Source: Puccinia triticina (lineage: Eukaryota; Basidiomycota; Pucciniomycetes; Pucciniales; Pucciniaceae). Taken from it: a DNA stretch of 64,000 nucleotides. The position numbers were made by a program, and so were the translations under genes. This document shows, piece by piece, positions 10,397-19,925 of the stretch. The DNA lies in the NCBI RefSeq assembly GCF_026914185.1, contig NC_070568.1:5538001-5602000 (forward strand), in the 5' to 3' direction. Every line of letters begins with the position of its first letter. Positions within the stretch are counted from its first letter, which is position 1. Under the pieces are notes generated by a model, which had not been told where the DNA came from, searched no databases, and worked only from the letters and a program-made list of their open reading frames with translations.

Positions 10397-10697
10397 TCTT
10401 ATGCTCTGGGGTGCCGGTGAATAGAAGGCGAAAAGGAGTATAAGATTTCGGTCAATAGAGAGCTAAAAGAGAACAAAAAGATAAGAGAAAAAAAGAAAAA
10501 GAAACAAGACTAGAAAGGAGAGATGAAAACATCAGGTGCTTACCTGGGGTGCCGGTGAATAGAAGGCGAAAAAGAGTGAAGAAAAAAAAGGTTCACCGGC
10601 ACCACAGGAGGAGGCTTTTAGAGTGAGAGGGAAAACAGGATACAAGCATAATCTAAGTACATATGTCAATAGTGAGATATAACCATACTCCATAACA
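10397..10697 (-). repeat. 5' LTR of the Copia element
   Basis: On the minus strand it runs TGTTATGG to GCATAAGA, so the inner ends form a near inverted repeat (TGTTATG / CATAAGA) but the terminal dinucleotide is GA instead of CA. It holds a 34-bp direct repeat whose two copies end in CACCGGCACCCCAG. The first copy is followed by GTAAGC and the second by the last nine LTR bases, which together look like an intron (10543 to 10406 on the minus strand). Confidence 0.9.
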
Positions 10698-10702
10698 GTA
10701 TT

Positions 10703-11152
10703 GAGGGGGGGGGGGGGGTCCTTGGGGTGCAGGTTGGGGAGATTCTTCTCTCAACGTTAAACGACAAAATTTGCCGCCTCAAAAAAGCAAGACCACCACG
10801 TGAGGCCCACTGGTCCTCACTGGATCTGCCGTCAATCTAAATCACCCCGGACGGATACCGGAGCTCCTATTTATGTCTTTCGAGGTCCTGTATTGTACGC
10901 ATTTGTCATGGACGGGCCGGCTGGACATTTCTTCCGCTACATATGTACCCCAAAGTTCCCAAATGCAGTGCTCAGTTGTACGCATTTGTCATGGATGGGC
11001 CGGCTGGACATTTCTTCCGCTACATATGTACCCCAAAGTTCCCAAATGCAGTGCTCAGTTGCTCTAACAAAAAAAGTGATCAACAAAAGGCGTCTCGATA
11101 AAACAATATAACTTTCATGATTCTCCCCTACGTCGATCTTTTTCCTGCGGGC
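10703..11152. other. Spacer between Copia and gypsy elements
   Basis: No gene seen. It starts with a poly-G run just after the Copia target duplication, then a tandem duplication at 10895-11060. It is the target DNA lying between the two elements; the corresponding DNA on the far side resumes at 17543. Confidence 0.6.
10895..11060. repeat. Tandem duplication, two 83-bp units
   Basis: The unit starts GTACGCATTTGTCATGGA and ends CAGTGCTCAGTT. The two copies differ at one or two bases. A diverged third relative lies at about 17550-17650 (GCATTTG..GGCTGGAC..AATGCAGTG..TTGCTCT), on the other side of the gypsy element. Confidence 0.85.
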
Positions 11153-11670
11153 TGTGAAGTCTCGCAGGTTTCTGGAAAGCGGAGAATGCAAGAGAACTAA
11201 GTTGGGGTCTGTATTGCACGGCTCGGAGCCTCCTTTTATAGGCGAGGGGTTGGTAGCGAAGCATAGCAAAGGAGTAAGGAAGACTCGATAGGAAAGGGAT
11301 ATATCCCATCGGATGGGATGGTACAAGAAACGGGGTAAAGGACGGATAAAGGTAAAGAGGATGGCCGGACTTGGAGAAGTCCGGTCGCGGCTTAGGTCAC
11401 TAATATACATGCTTTGGAGAGATAAGCTATAACAAGGCGAGAGCGCCGTTTATGGAGGTATAAGAGATATAGGAATATAGAGCCAAGGACGGCTGAGGAT
11501 ACAACATGAGTCAGAGAATCCGGTCTTGGATAAGACCAATGAGAAGACCTAGTAAGAGAGCAGCCGAGAGCGGCTGAGAAAAGGAGGAGAGCCCGAGAGC
11601 GGGCAGAAGAGATGCCTATAATGGGCATAAGGTAGCATACCGGGAAAGGGAAGACCGGTGAGTCTTCACA
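11153..11670 (-). repeat. 3' LTR of the gypsy element
   Basis: 518 bp, uninterrupted version of the LTR. The TATA-like CTATAAAAGG is at about 11233-11242 on the minus strand. Confidence 0.92.
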
Positions 11671-11704
11671 TCATCCCCTCTGAAAATCAATCCTCCGGAT
11701 TGTA

Positions 11705-14008
11705 TCAGGCTTGTTGTCGGATGCAAGCATGTCGTGCTGCGCTGCTCTTACCTGACAAGAAGCCAGTGCTCTTGGTCACATTATTCTTGAAGAAGAGGTT
11801 GTTGGAGTTTCCATGATAGAGCTTCAGTCGATTGCCGTTAACCGTCCCTCGTAACATGTGCCCGTTTGGGGTTTTTAGTCTGAAACTACCGTTAGGGGAC
11901 GCATATTGAATTACAAATGGACCATCCCATTTGGGATGCAGTTTGGATGGTCGGCCGTCGAACAGTCGCAGAACTGAGTCACCAGCCTTTAAGTTGCGCT
12001 CGGTGTATTTGTTTTCGTTCTTTGCGGCTCGGATAGTAGCTTTGTTGTTTAGCTTGTTGATTTGTTCTACTCGTTCAGAGACAAAATCATCTGATCTGAT
12101 AGGTCGATCTTCGACCCGGTGTCCTTGACTGTTTACCGCTATGGTAGGTTCGAAGCCGTAGCACATAAAGAACGGAGATCGTTCAAGACCACTAGATCGG
12201 GACGTTCGGTATCCAAACAGGGCTAGACCCAAGTATAGATCCCAGTCAGCCTGCTTGTTGGGTACGCAGAGTTTTCTCAGGCTGTTCATTAGCGTACCAT
12301 GGAACCTTTCTACCAGACCATTAGATTGCGGATGATAGGGAGAGATCCTGTTATGGATAATTTTGTTCTCACTAAGGAACCCTTGGTAGACGTGTGAGTC
12401 AAACTCCGCGCCGTTATCGCTAGTGATTGAGTGGGGGAAGCCGTGGTTCTTGATTATGGTTTTGACCAACTTGACAGCGGCAAGACCGGATCGTGCTCGC
12501 AAGGGAACTGCGTAGGCCCAACCAGTGCCGTAGTCAATAGCTGTCGCCAGGTATTGGTTGCCACGCTGCGTTTTGGGTAGGGGGCCCACGAAATCCATGC
12601 CCCACGTCACGAAAGGACCTTTCCGTTCAATCACCTGCAAGGGCATCTTATTCTTGTCAGTGTTGTTAGCGCAGAACTGACATGAAATGCAGTCGCGTAC
12701 CGCATCCATCACGATCTTATTCATGCAGGGGAAATAACACTCGTTTCGAAGCTGGTGTAAGGTATCCTTAGCATTGCGATGACCAAGACGGATGTGAGTT
12801 TCTTTGGCAAATCGGGAGGCTTCATCCGTATCAGTGATGATCCTTACTTTTTTTCCGTGGTGGTTGGATTGATATAACCCACCATGTTCGAACACAAAAC
12901 CCTTTCGTTGAAGTTCTTTGGGGTGGTTGATTTTGAGTTTCCTTAGTCGTTCGAAGAAGGATTTGACTACTGGCTTGATTAGAAACAGAGATTTGGCGAC
13001 CTCAGGGGGCTCTTTCTCCAGTGGTTCGTCTGGTTTCCTGGATAAGGCGTCAGCCGCCATCTGTTCTTGACCGGGCCTATAAACTATGAACACATCAAAG
13101 AATTTGATCTTGTCGACAAACCTAGCCAATCGTCTGTTAACATGGCGTTGGGTCTTGAAGTATTTCAGCGATTCATGGTCCGTGCGAACCAGGATAGGTG
13201 AACCCTTGATGTAACCGCGGAAGTGTTTTAACGCGTGTACTATTGCCAGGAGTTCTCTCTCCTGTGCCGAGTAGTTTTGTTCGGTTTTCAAGAGCTTACG
13301 GGATTCGTATGCGATTGGTCGAAGATCCTTGGTTTTGATGGTCTTGCTGTATTTCTCCAGGGAGAAGTTCAGGTCTACCGGTTCGCCATCAGGGTTTTGT
13401 TGCAAGACGGCGCCGATGTTTTGGCCGGAGGCGTCTGTGTCGAGGACAAATGGAGCAAAAGGTTTCGGATGTTTTAGCGGTATCGTTACCGCTAACTGCC
13501 TCTTGAGCTCTTGGAAGGCTTGGTCCTGATCCCCCTCCCACGCTATCCTCGAGCGTCTTCTTGGCGATCCCTGTGTCAACTTGTACATTGGTGTAGCAAT
13601 TTTGGAAAAGTCTTTTATAAATCTTTTGTAATAAGTGGCCAAGTTCAAGAAGCCTCTTACCTCCGTGATATCCTTCGGGACAGGCCAATTCAAAATCTTG
13701 TCGACTTTCTTTTGTTCCACCCGGATACCATCACCGCTGACTAAGTGTCCAAGGAATATTAAGTCAGATTTTCCCCAGACACATTTTTTTGTTGAAACAA
13801 CCAAGTCATATCTTTTCAGCAGCTCGAAAATCTTACGTAGGTGATTGATATGTTCTTGCGGACTCTTTGAGTATACGATTACATCGTCCAAGTATACAAG
13901 TGCGAATTTGCCCAGTGCTTCCCTCAAGATGGTATTCATCATAGATTGAAAGGTCGCTGGCGCGTTGCACAGACCGAAGGGCATCACCAAAAATTCGTAC
14001 GATCCATT
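11705..14008 (-). pseudogene. Gypsy RT, RNase H and integrase
   Basis: Same frame again, about 767 codons. RT: EFLVMPFGLCNAPATFQ and the catalytic YLDDVIVYS. RNase H: FVLDTDASGQNIGAVL, AQERELLAIVHALKHF and RTDHESL. Integrase: zinc-binding HIRLGH..CISCQFC, core Asp in WGMDFVGPLP, Asp in ITSDNGAEF and Glu in NGLVERFHGTL, then a C-terminal KLHPKWDGPFVI domain. No chromodomain is visible. All catalytic residues are present. Without the upstream stops and the RT deletion it would be a complete pol. Confidence 0.92.
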
Positions 14009-14623
14009 TCAAGTTGCAAACACCGTCTTTGGGATAGAATCGGCTGTTAACTTTACTTGCCAAAATCCCGACTTCAGGTCGATGCTACTAAAGATTTCGG
14101 CCCGATAGTCTACGCAGACCCGATTTGAGCCATCCGCCTTTTTTACCAAGATTAAGGGTGCTGACCATGGTGACTTTGATGGCCGGATGATCCCGTCGTG
14201 TAGGGCTTCTTTGACAAACGCTTCGATTAATTGGTGTTCGTGTGGGGAGTAAGGACGACCGTGAACTTTAACAGGCGCATGGTTACCGGTATCTATGACA
14301 TGTTCAAACTCTTTGTTGCTTGGGAGTCCCACGATTTCGCGGAAACACTCTGGTGCTGTTTCATATGCGACTTGGTGAAACTCATTTGTGAATTCCTTCC
14401 CGTCCACGATTAAAGAATTAAGGCCATTTCGGGGGCGGTTAGATGAGTTATAAGGTTGTACATAAACAGCTTTACCTTCATTGTCGATGAAACTGTAGCT
14501 CAGATCGTCATAGTCCGGAACCGCTTTGGTTAGACAGAGCCATGGCAAACCTAGGATCAAGTCCATCTCAGGAAGACAGATCAAGAAGGCCTCGACTTCA
14601 GTGCAGTTGTTGTCAATACACAA
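14009..14623 (-). pseudogene. Gypsy protease end and RT N-terminal part, with internal deletion
   Basis: Same frame as the Gag part. It carries the protease C-terminus (LILGLPWL) and the RT start: GIIRPSKSPWSAPLILVKKADG, then VCVDYR directly followed by AEIFSSIDLKSGFWQV. In gypsy RTs about 30 residues, including the LN..T..YPLP segment, separate DYR from the FS.IDL..G motif, so roughly 90 bp are missing in frame near 14100. The stop at 14009-14011 follows KTVFAT and precedes NGSYEFLVMPFGL. Arg is conserved at that place in gypsy RTs, so CGA to TGA is the likely change. Confidence 0.85.
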
Positions 14624-14626
14624 TCA

Positions 14627-16333
14627 AAAACGACCTTTATATTTAACAGTATCCACGGTGCCGTTGGCCAACCAAACGTTCCGTGCTGGGATCTGAATCA
14701 ACTCGATTTCCCGTCGTTCATGTAATTCAAGGGCAACTTGAAGGTCCAAATAAATCGCTCCGGCACCGGAATCAATAATTGTGTCGCAGATAATACCACC
14801 GATACCAAACTTGTAGCGGGGAAGAGATTTTTCAGGGCCAATGTTGTAGAGTGTTAAGTCAGAAGATACTGGTAATTCTGCCGGCGAGTCTCCCATCCAA
14901 ATGATGCTGGATTTGTCGGATAAGGAGCTGACTTCACTTTTATAGGACTCTGAGTCGGAAAACAGCTGTAACCATTCGATGTATTCGACATCAGAACTTT
15001 TCAGTTTCTTCCGTGTTAAGTCCAGCGAGTCCACCATTTTCCGTTTCTTTGATGACCCAGGTAGTGCCTCGATATTGGCGTAGTTGAGTTCGAGTTCACG
15101 AGTTAGCCCATGCGCCTTAGCGCCTGGGATAAAGTATCGGGCTCGGGGGTTCAATTTGGATTCTAGTCTTTCAACAAGCAATTGGCTATCCTTTTCGCGT
15201 TCAACCGAGTCCCACAGGATTCGATTCATTTGGGCAATCGAGGCATCAAATTTCTTCTCAATGTTTCTGGCTATGGCATCCAAACCTTCCTTGATGTGAT
15301 TCCGAGGTTTGGGGAAGGAGAGGCTAGGTGGCTCGATAAGGAATAACTCGTTCCGGGGCGACTCTTTGCTGGAGTCGTGCTCATCAAGGTCGATAAGATT
15401 GAGCATTGGTCGAGATTTGCCTTTGTCATTCTTATATTTTATTTTCCGGGGAGAAGGGCAGTCTTTAGAAAGGTGCCCTACCTTATTACAGTTATAACAC
15501 CGAGCTTTACTCACATCTACAGCGTCCAAGTCCATAGGGACCGTTTGGTTCACCGCAGAACCTCGTCGGAACTGAGAGCTGGAGGCGGTACTTGCTGATC
15601 GCAAGTGGTTAGGGGTGAATGGTTTCTTGAAGGGAGAGAACGGGGCGGAGGAGCGGCTAGCAAAGCCTCCGTAGCTTGCGGGCCCATGGGAGCTGGTCCG
15701 CGTGATGCGCTCATTGTCCCTTAAGGACTTACATAGCTCCTCCAGGTTCTTGGTTTTCTCCATCATCACACATTGTTTCAGGAGGCCGGGTAGGTTTTGA
15801 GTAAACAGGTAGCTGATTTCGAATGGAGTGATTTTGTCGCAATGCAATTTAATAATCAGTCGTTTGAAGGTATCGATATATTGTTCAGGAGTGCGGTACC
15901 TAAGTTCATCGAGTTTTTGTCTGATATCCAGTTGCTTATAGGTATAATTATACTGGTCCAGGAGCTTCTCCTTGAATTGGCTCCAGGGGATGTCGCTGGT
16001 GCCTTGTTCTTGGATGAGTTGGAACCACCACAATTCCGCTTCGTCCTTCATGCACTCCGCTGCCGCCGAGGCCCATCGGTCTTCCGGGTAGCTTCGACTG
16101 TGGAGGGCGGTCTCGATTTTCGATATCCATATCTCGGGATCGTTCTTTCCGTTGAACTCGGGGAGCCTGGTGCTTATGGTTTCCACCCTGGGGGGAGCGG
16201 GGGGAGCTGGTGGCTGGTGGCGGTTAGCTTCAGCAACACTAACACGCATATTGAGGTTGTTTAACTGACCTCGCATCTCAGCGATGATTTGGTCTCGGGG
16301 GTCTGCGGCGTCCATGTTGACGTTGACGTCCAT
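14627..16333 (-). pseudogene. Gypsy Gag and start of protease
   Basis: From ATG 16333 (MDVNVNMDAAD) to a TGA at 14624-14626. The Gag domain has PEFNGKNDPEIWISKIETAL, DEAELWWFQLIQ, WSQFKEKLLDQY and the YIDTFKRLI region. The nucleocapsid has a perfect CCHC knuckle, CYNCNKVGHLSKDC. A long charged linker is followed by the protease active site TIIDSGAGAIYLD, with the expected DSG. The frame is interrupted in the protease by the TGA after KYKGRF and then continues as LCIDNNCTEVEAFLICLP in the same frame. The TGA is best explained as CGA changed to TGA. Gag would form the particle and protease would cut the polyprotein. Confidence 0.9.
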
Positions 16334-16657
16334 CCTTGTTATCACGGTATCGGAGGAGGATTCTTCGGAGCTAGCTTTGTAATAATAGTAAAGAAATTTT
16401 TCTTTAATAGAATATGATTCAGGTATTAGTTTTCGGTCCTATCGGATAGCTATAAGGATATGAGAGAAAAAGAGGATCCTAGGGGTAGAGAATCTTACCG
16501 GTTTGCGAGGCCGGCAAGGGGTAGTTGGGGTTAGATTTTAGAGTGGATGTTTTAAGGTTGGTACGGGAGTAGTTCTATAACTTTTTTACTAGTGAGTCAG
16601 TCTTTGATCTTACTGGGGCAGAGTAGGAGAGAAGATAAAAACTCACAGAAATATTTC

Positions 16658-17542
16658 TGTGAAGTCTCGCAGGTTTCTGGAAAGCGGAGAATGCAAGAGA
16701 ACTAAGTTGGGGTCTGTATTGCACGGCTCGGAGCCTCCTTTTATAGGCGAGGGGTTGGTAGCAAAGCATAGCAAAGGAGTAAGGAAGACTCAATAGGAAA
16801 GGGATATATCCCATCGGATGGGATGGTACAAGAAACGGGGTAAAGGACGGATAAAGGTAAAGAGGATGACCGGACTTGGAGAAGTCCGGTCGCGGCTTAG
16901 GTCACTAATATACATGCTTCGGAGAGATAAGCTATAACAAGGCGAGAGCACCGTTTATGGAGGTATAAGACCATCCGCACCGGGCGCTAAGTTAGCCCGG
17001 ATTAGGGCACTTAGTTCGACCCCGCACCCGCATCGGGTTGGATCAACCGGGGATCAACTTAGCCCAGAGCTCCGTTTGGAGCTAGTGGGGTCTAAATTTA
17101 GACCCCACTAATCCTGGGACTAATCCCAAAGTGAATATGCATCATGCTTGTTAGCATGAGCTTTATGTGTTTAGGTGCCAAACACATAACATATAGGCAC
17201 CTAAACACATAACCTCCGACGGCCTCGGACTTGCTAATCCCCACCCATGCAGATGGCCAATCGGATTATCCTATTCCAATCGTAATCCAAGCTAGTTAGC
17301 CCAGGCTAATCTAGCCACGGATGCGGATGCTCTAAGAGATATAGGAATATAGAGCCGAGGACGGCTGAGGATACAACATGAGTCAGAGAATCCGGTCTTG
17401 GATAAGACCAATGAGAAGACCTAGTAAGAGAGCAGCCAAGAGCGGCTGAGAAAAGGAGGAGAGCCCGAGAGCGGGCAGAAGAGATGCCTATAATGGGCAT
17501 AAGGTAGCATACCGGGAAAGGGAAGACCGGTGAGTCTTCACA
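16658..17542 (-). repeat. 5' LTR of the gypsy element (with MITE insert)
   Basis: Corresponds base for base to 11153-11670 except for seven transitions and the insert at 16969-17332. A TATA-like CTATAAAAGG on the minus strand lies at about 16738-16747. Confidence 0.92.
16969..17332. mobile_element. PIF/Harbinger-like MITE inside the gypsy 5' LTR
   Basis: 364 bp that are absent from the other LTR, flanked by a TAA duplication (16966-16968 and 17333-17335). Ends are inverted repeats: GACCATCCGCACC at the left, and GAGCATCCGCATCC when the right end is read in reverse. A 3-bp TAA duplication and a GRGCATCC-type end are typical of PIF/Harbinger MITEs. It also holds internal inverted segments (AGTGGGGTCTAAATT / AATTTAGACCCCACT). 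No coding capacity. Confidence 0.88.
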
Positions 17543-17685
17543 GGGCTATACTGTCTGCATTTGCATGGTTGATGTGACTCTGGCTGGACTATTGCCCCCT
17601 TCCTCTGTGCTGCATTCCACAGAAATGCAGTGTTGCTCTCCCAAAAAAGGCGCTTCGCACTATCCTTTTCTTTTTACTCGTGCTA

Positions 17686-18069
17686 ATGCTCTGGAATGTG
17701 GCTTCGCATGTACCAAATCCTTTGTTCCAATTCTCCTTTTTGGCATCGAAATCGAGCAAGATGTAAGTATCAACTCTTAAGATCACGAGAGGAAACGTCA
17801 AATGTGAGTTACGTCTGAAGGCTCTTCATTGAGGCTGAAAAGTCTGTCAACAGCTTATGTTCGTTTGCAGTATTTGCTTCAATCCCACTAATGAGGCAGT
17901 GGACACAATAGCATCGACTTGGATCACGCATATGATGAAGGATCAACCAGATCCTCAGACGAACCCGTCCACAAAGAATGCGGCTGGCCCTACGCTAAGT
18001 GACACATCCGAGACCAATGTGCCTCTCAGTGGTGTTGCAGCGGGCAAGAAGAGAATGAAAAAGAATTGA
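17686..18069 (+). CDS. Small two-exon hypothetical gene
   Basis: Exon 17686-17762, intron 17763-17870 (GTAAGT..TTTGCAG, 108 bp), exon 17871-18069; 91 aa. The protein starts MLWNVASHVPNPLFQF, has an acidic/Pro/Thr middle and ends in a basic KKRMKKN tail. The donor and acceptor are strong and the phases fit, but I recognise no family. It lies between the gypsy element and the Helitron gene and may belong to the Helitron's 5' part or be an accidental frame. Confidence 0.35.
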
Positions 18070-18347
18070 AATCTACTTAATATGGTAGCATTTGTGTTGT
18101 ATTTTCCTTATCCGTCGTGCTTTTACTACCGTAGGATTGTACTTAGACAGATTAGACTCGTGTCCTTGTTTGAATTCTTTTGTGTAAACAACTCAAGACT
18201 CTATCCCAACATCACGACTTCATCAGGATTTGTCCATCAATTCCACAGCCTTCTCCTCTCTTTCTGTGTGTTAACATCCAATCTCAACTCAAACATTTAA
18301 TACTCGATCAACAAAGCATCATTCCTATTCGCATACCATTGCTCGAT

Positions 18348-19925
18348 ATGCCGTACACTGGACCAGCGTGCTCATCCGAAAAGGAGAACAATGAAGGTTC
18401 ATTACTATCTCGATGTATTCCTGATGGACCCCACCGTCTTGGAGCTTGTGATATGGTCTGCTTTCATTGTGGGGCCTTCCACTGGCCTGAGGAGCGAGCG
18501 ATTATCGATGTAAACGGAAACAACAGCGTGTTCTCAATTTGTTGTCAAAAGGGAAAAGTCAAGTTGCCTGACGACTTGGTTCCTGGACCTGCATACCCGC
18601 CTCTACTCGAAAATTTACTGACTGGAGACTCAATAGGTATGGACTCTTTGTGACATCTGGAGGGGTCTCCCGCTGAGAGCGCTTGAAATTGTTTGTAGAT
18701 GCGAAGAACTTCCAGAAATATATCAGGACATACAATAATGCTATATCCTTTACTTCACTCGGATTTACCCTGAGTGATCAAGCGTCAAAGATACCAGGAG
18801 CTCATGTTTTTACAATTCAAGGAGGCCTTTCTCACGATATTGGTCCAGTTCAACCAATGAAGCCATCAGAAGCTCATTTTTCCCAAATCTTTGTCGTCGG
18901 CGATGGAGGTTTAGATGAGGCGAAGCATTGCAAAACCTGCACTCTTGGTTCTTTTGCAAGTAACGCGACACGTGATGGTGTTGATGTGAAAACAATCATG
19001 AAGCTTCAAAATTTTATGTACAACCATAATCCGTACGCCAAATTATATAGAATGGCTGGAGATATTATAAAACGCGGCAGCCACATCTCGATGATACTGA
19101 AAACTGTTGAAAACGCGCATAATGATCCTAGACGTTACAATGCCCCTACAGTACAAGAGGTAGGAATTATCATTGAGGGAGAGGGGATTCCCAAAGCGCC
19201 ACGTCAAATTGTCTTACATCAAATAGGCGGGAGGTTGCAGCGTATTTCCGACTTGCACTCGAGTTATTTTCCATTGCGCTATCCAATATTTTTTCCCTAT
19301 GGTGGTCAACAATGGAAACCCACATATTGTGTTTTGGCAAAAGATGGTGTGTAGTTTTCTTGATCATGATTAAGATTGAAATTGACATGAATAGAAATAT
19401 AGGTAAATCTCGGGGCGTCAGTCAACTAGAATGGATGGCTTAGTTATTGTTTGCGAGAGAACTCCGTTTCTCACCAATTCTCGCAGGCAAATCTCTGTTT
19501 CAAGAGTTGATCGTCGATATGTATGCCTGTGTCGAGAGCTCGAGGTTAAATTGGTTCAAGCACAATCAGGATACACTGAAGGTACAGATGTACGCGGGTT
19601 TAGTTGAAGCTCTCGGCCAAAATTCAGAACCAACAGGGCGAAAGATTGTGTTACCTTCGTCGTTTATTGGAGGTCCGCGTGCGATGAACCAGCTGTACCA
19701 AGATGCGATGGCGTTGGTGGCAGAATTTGGTCCCCCCGACTACTTTATAACAGTAACGGCGAATCCGGGTTGGCCGGAGATAGCCAAAATGCTGAGGCCG
19801 GGTGAAGAACCCTCCAATCAGGCGACGATCATAGCCCGAGTTTTTAAACTGAAGTTGAAACATCTAATGAAACTATTGGTCAAGAAGCAGAGGCTTGGCA
19901 AAGTCATATGTTATGTCTCATCCCA
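18348..19925 (+). pseudogene. Helitron Rep N-terminal part (HUH region deleted)
   Basis: Exon 1 from ATG 18348 (MPYTGPACSS) with the Helitron zinc-like motif CFHCGAFHWPEE..CCQKGKVKLP. Intron 18637-18698 (GTATGG..TTGTAG). Exon 2 has NNAISFTSLG, NPYAKLYRMA, DPRRYNAPTVQEVGIII and SYFPLRYPIFFPYGGQ. Intron 19347-19402. Exon 3 has SQLEWMA, an in-frame TAG at about 19440, then LLFAREL. The frame reaches the Rep core: GRKIVLPSSFIGGPRAMNQL and TVTANPGWPEI. It stops matching Helitron after GKVICYV, just before the place where the His-hydrophobic-His nickase motif should be. The sequence then jumps to the helicase module in another frame. Confidence 0.8.

Larger units (their letters stand above)
1749..10697 (-). 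mobile_element. Ty1/copia retrotransposon, interrupted by a gag-only LTR element
   Basis: A full-length minus-strand Copia element. The two 301-bp LTRs (10397-10697 as 5', 1749-2049 as 3') differ at only two sites, both transitions. The element is flanked by 5-bp duplications GTATT (1744-1748 and 10698-10702). A half-tRNA-iMet primer site abuts the 5' LTR and a purine tract (AGGGGGTGG) abuts the 3' LTR. The order Gag, protease, integrase, RT, RNase H is that of Copia (Pseudoviridae). It is not autonomous now: two in-frame TGA stops lie in the polyprotein, and pol is split by the element at 3814-7029, which lies between duplicated ACTTG (3809-3813, 7030-7034). Removing that insert rejoins integrase and RT in one frame. 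Confidence 0.93.
11153..17542 (-). mobile_element. Ty3/gypsy retrotransposon
   Basis: Minus-strand element with LTRs starting TGTGAAG and ending CTTCACA: 3' LTR 11153-11670 (518 bp) and 5' LTR 16658-17542 (885 bp, enlarged by a 364-bp MITE plus its 3-bp duplication). GGGC lies on both outer sides. A purine tract (AGAGGGGATGA) precedes the 3' LTR. The order Gag, protease, RT, RNase H, integrase is gypsy-type. Internal frame 16333-11705 is one polyprotein broken by two TGA stops, and the RT lacks about 30 residues. Seven differences between the LTRs by my count, all transitions and six at CpG. Confidence 0.93.
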
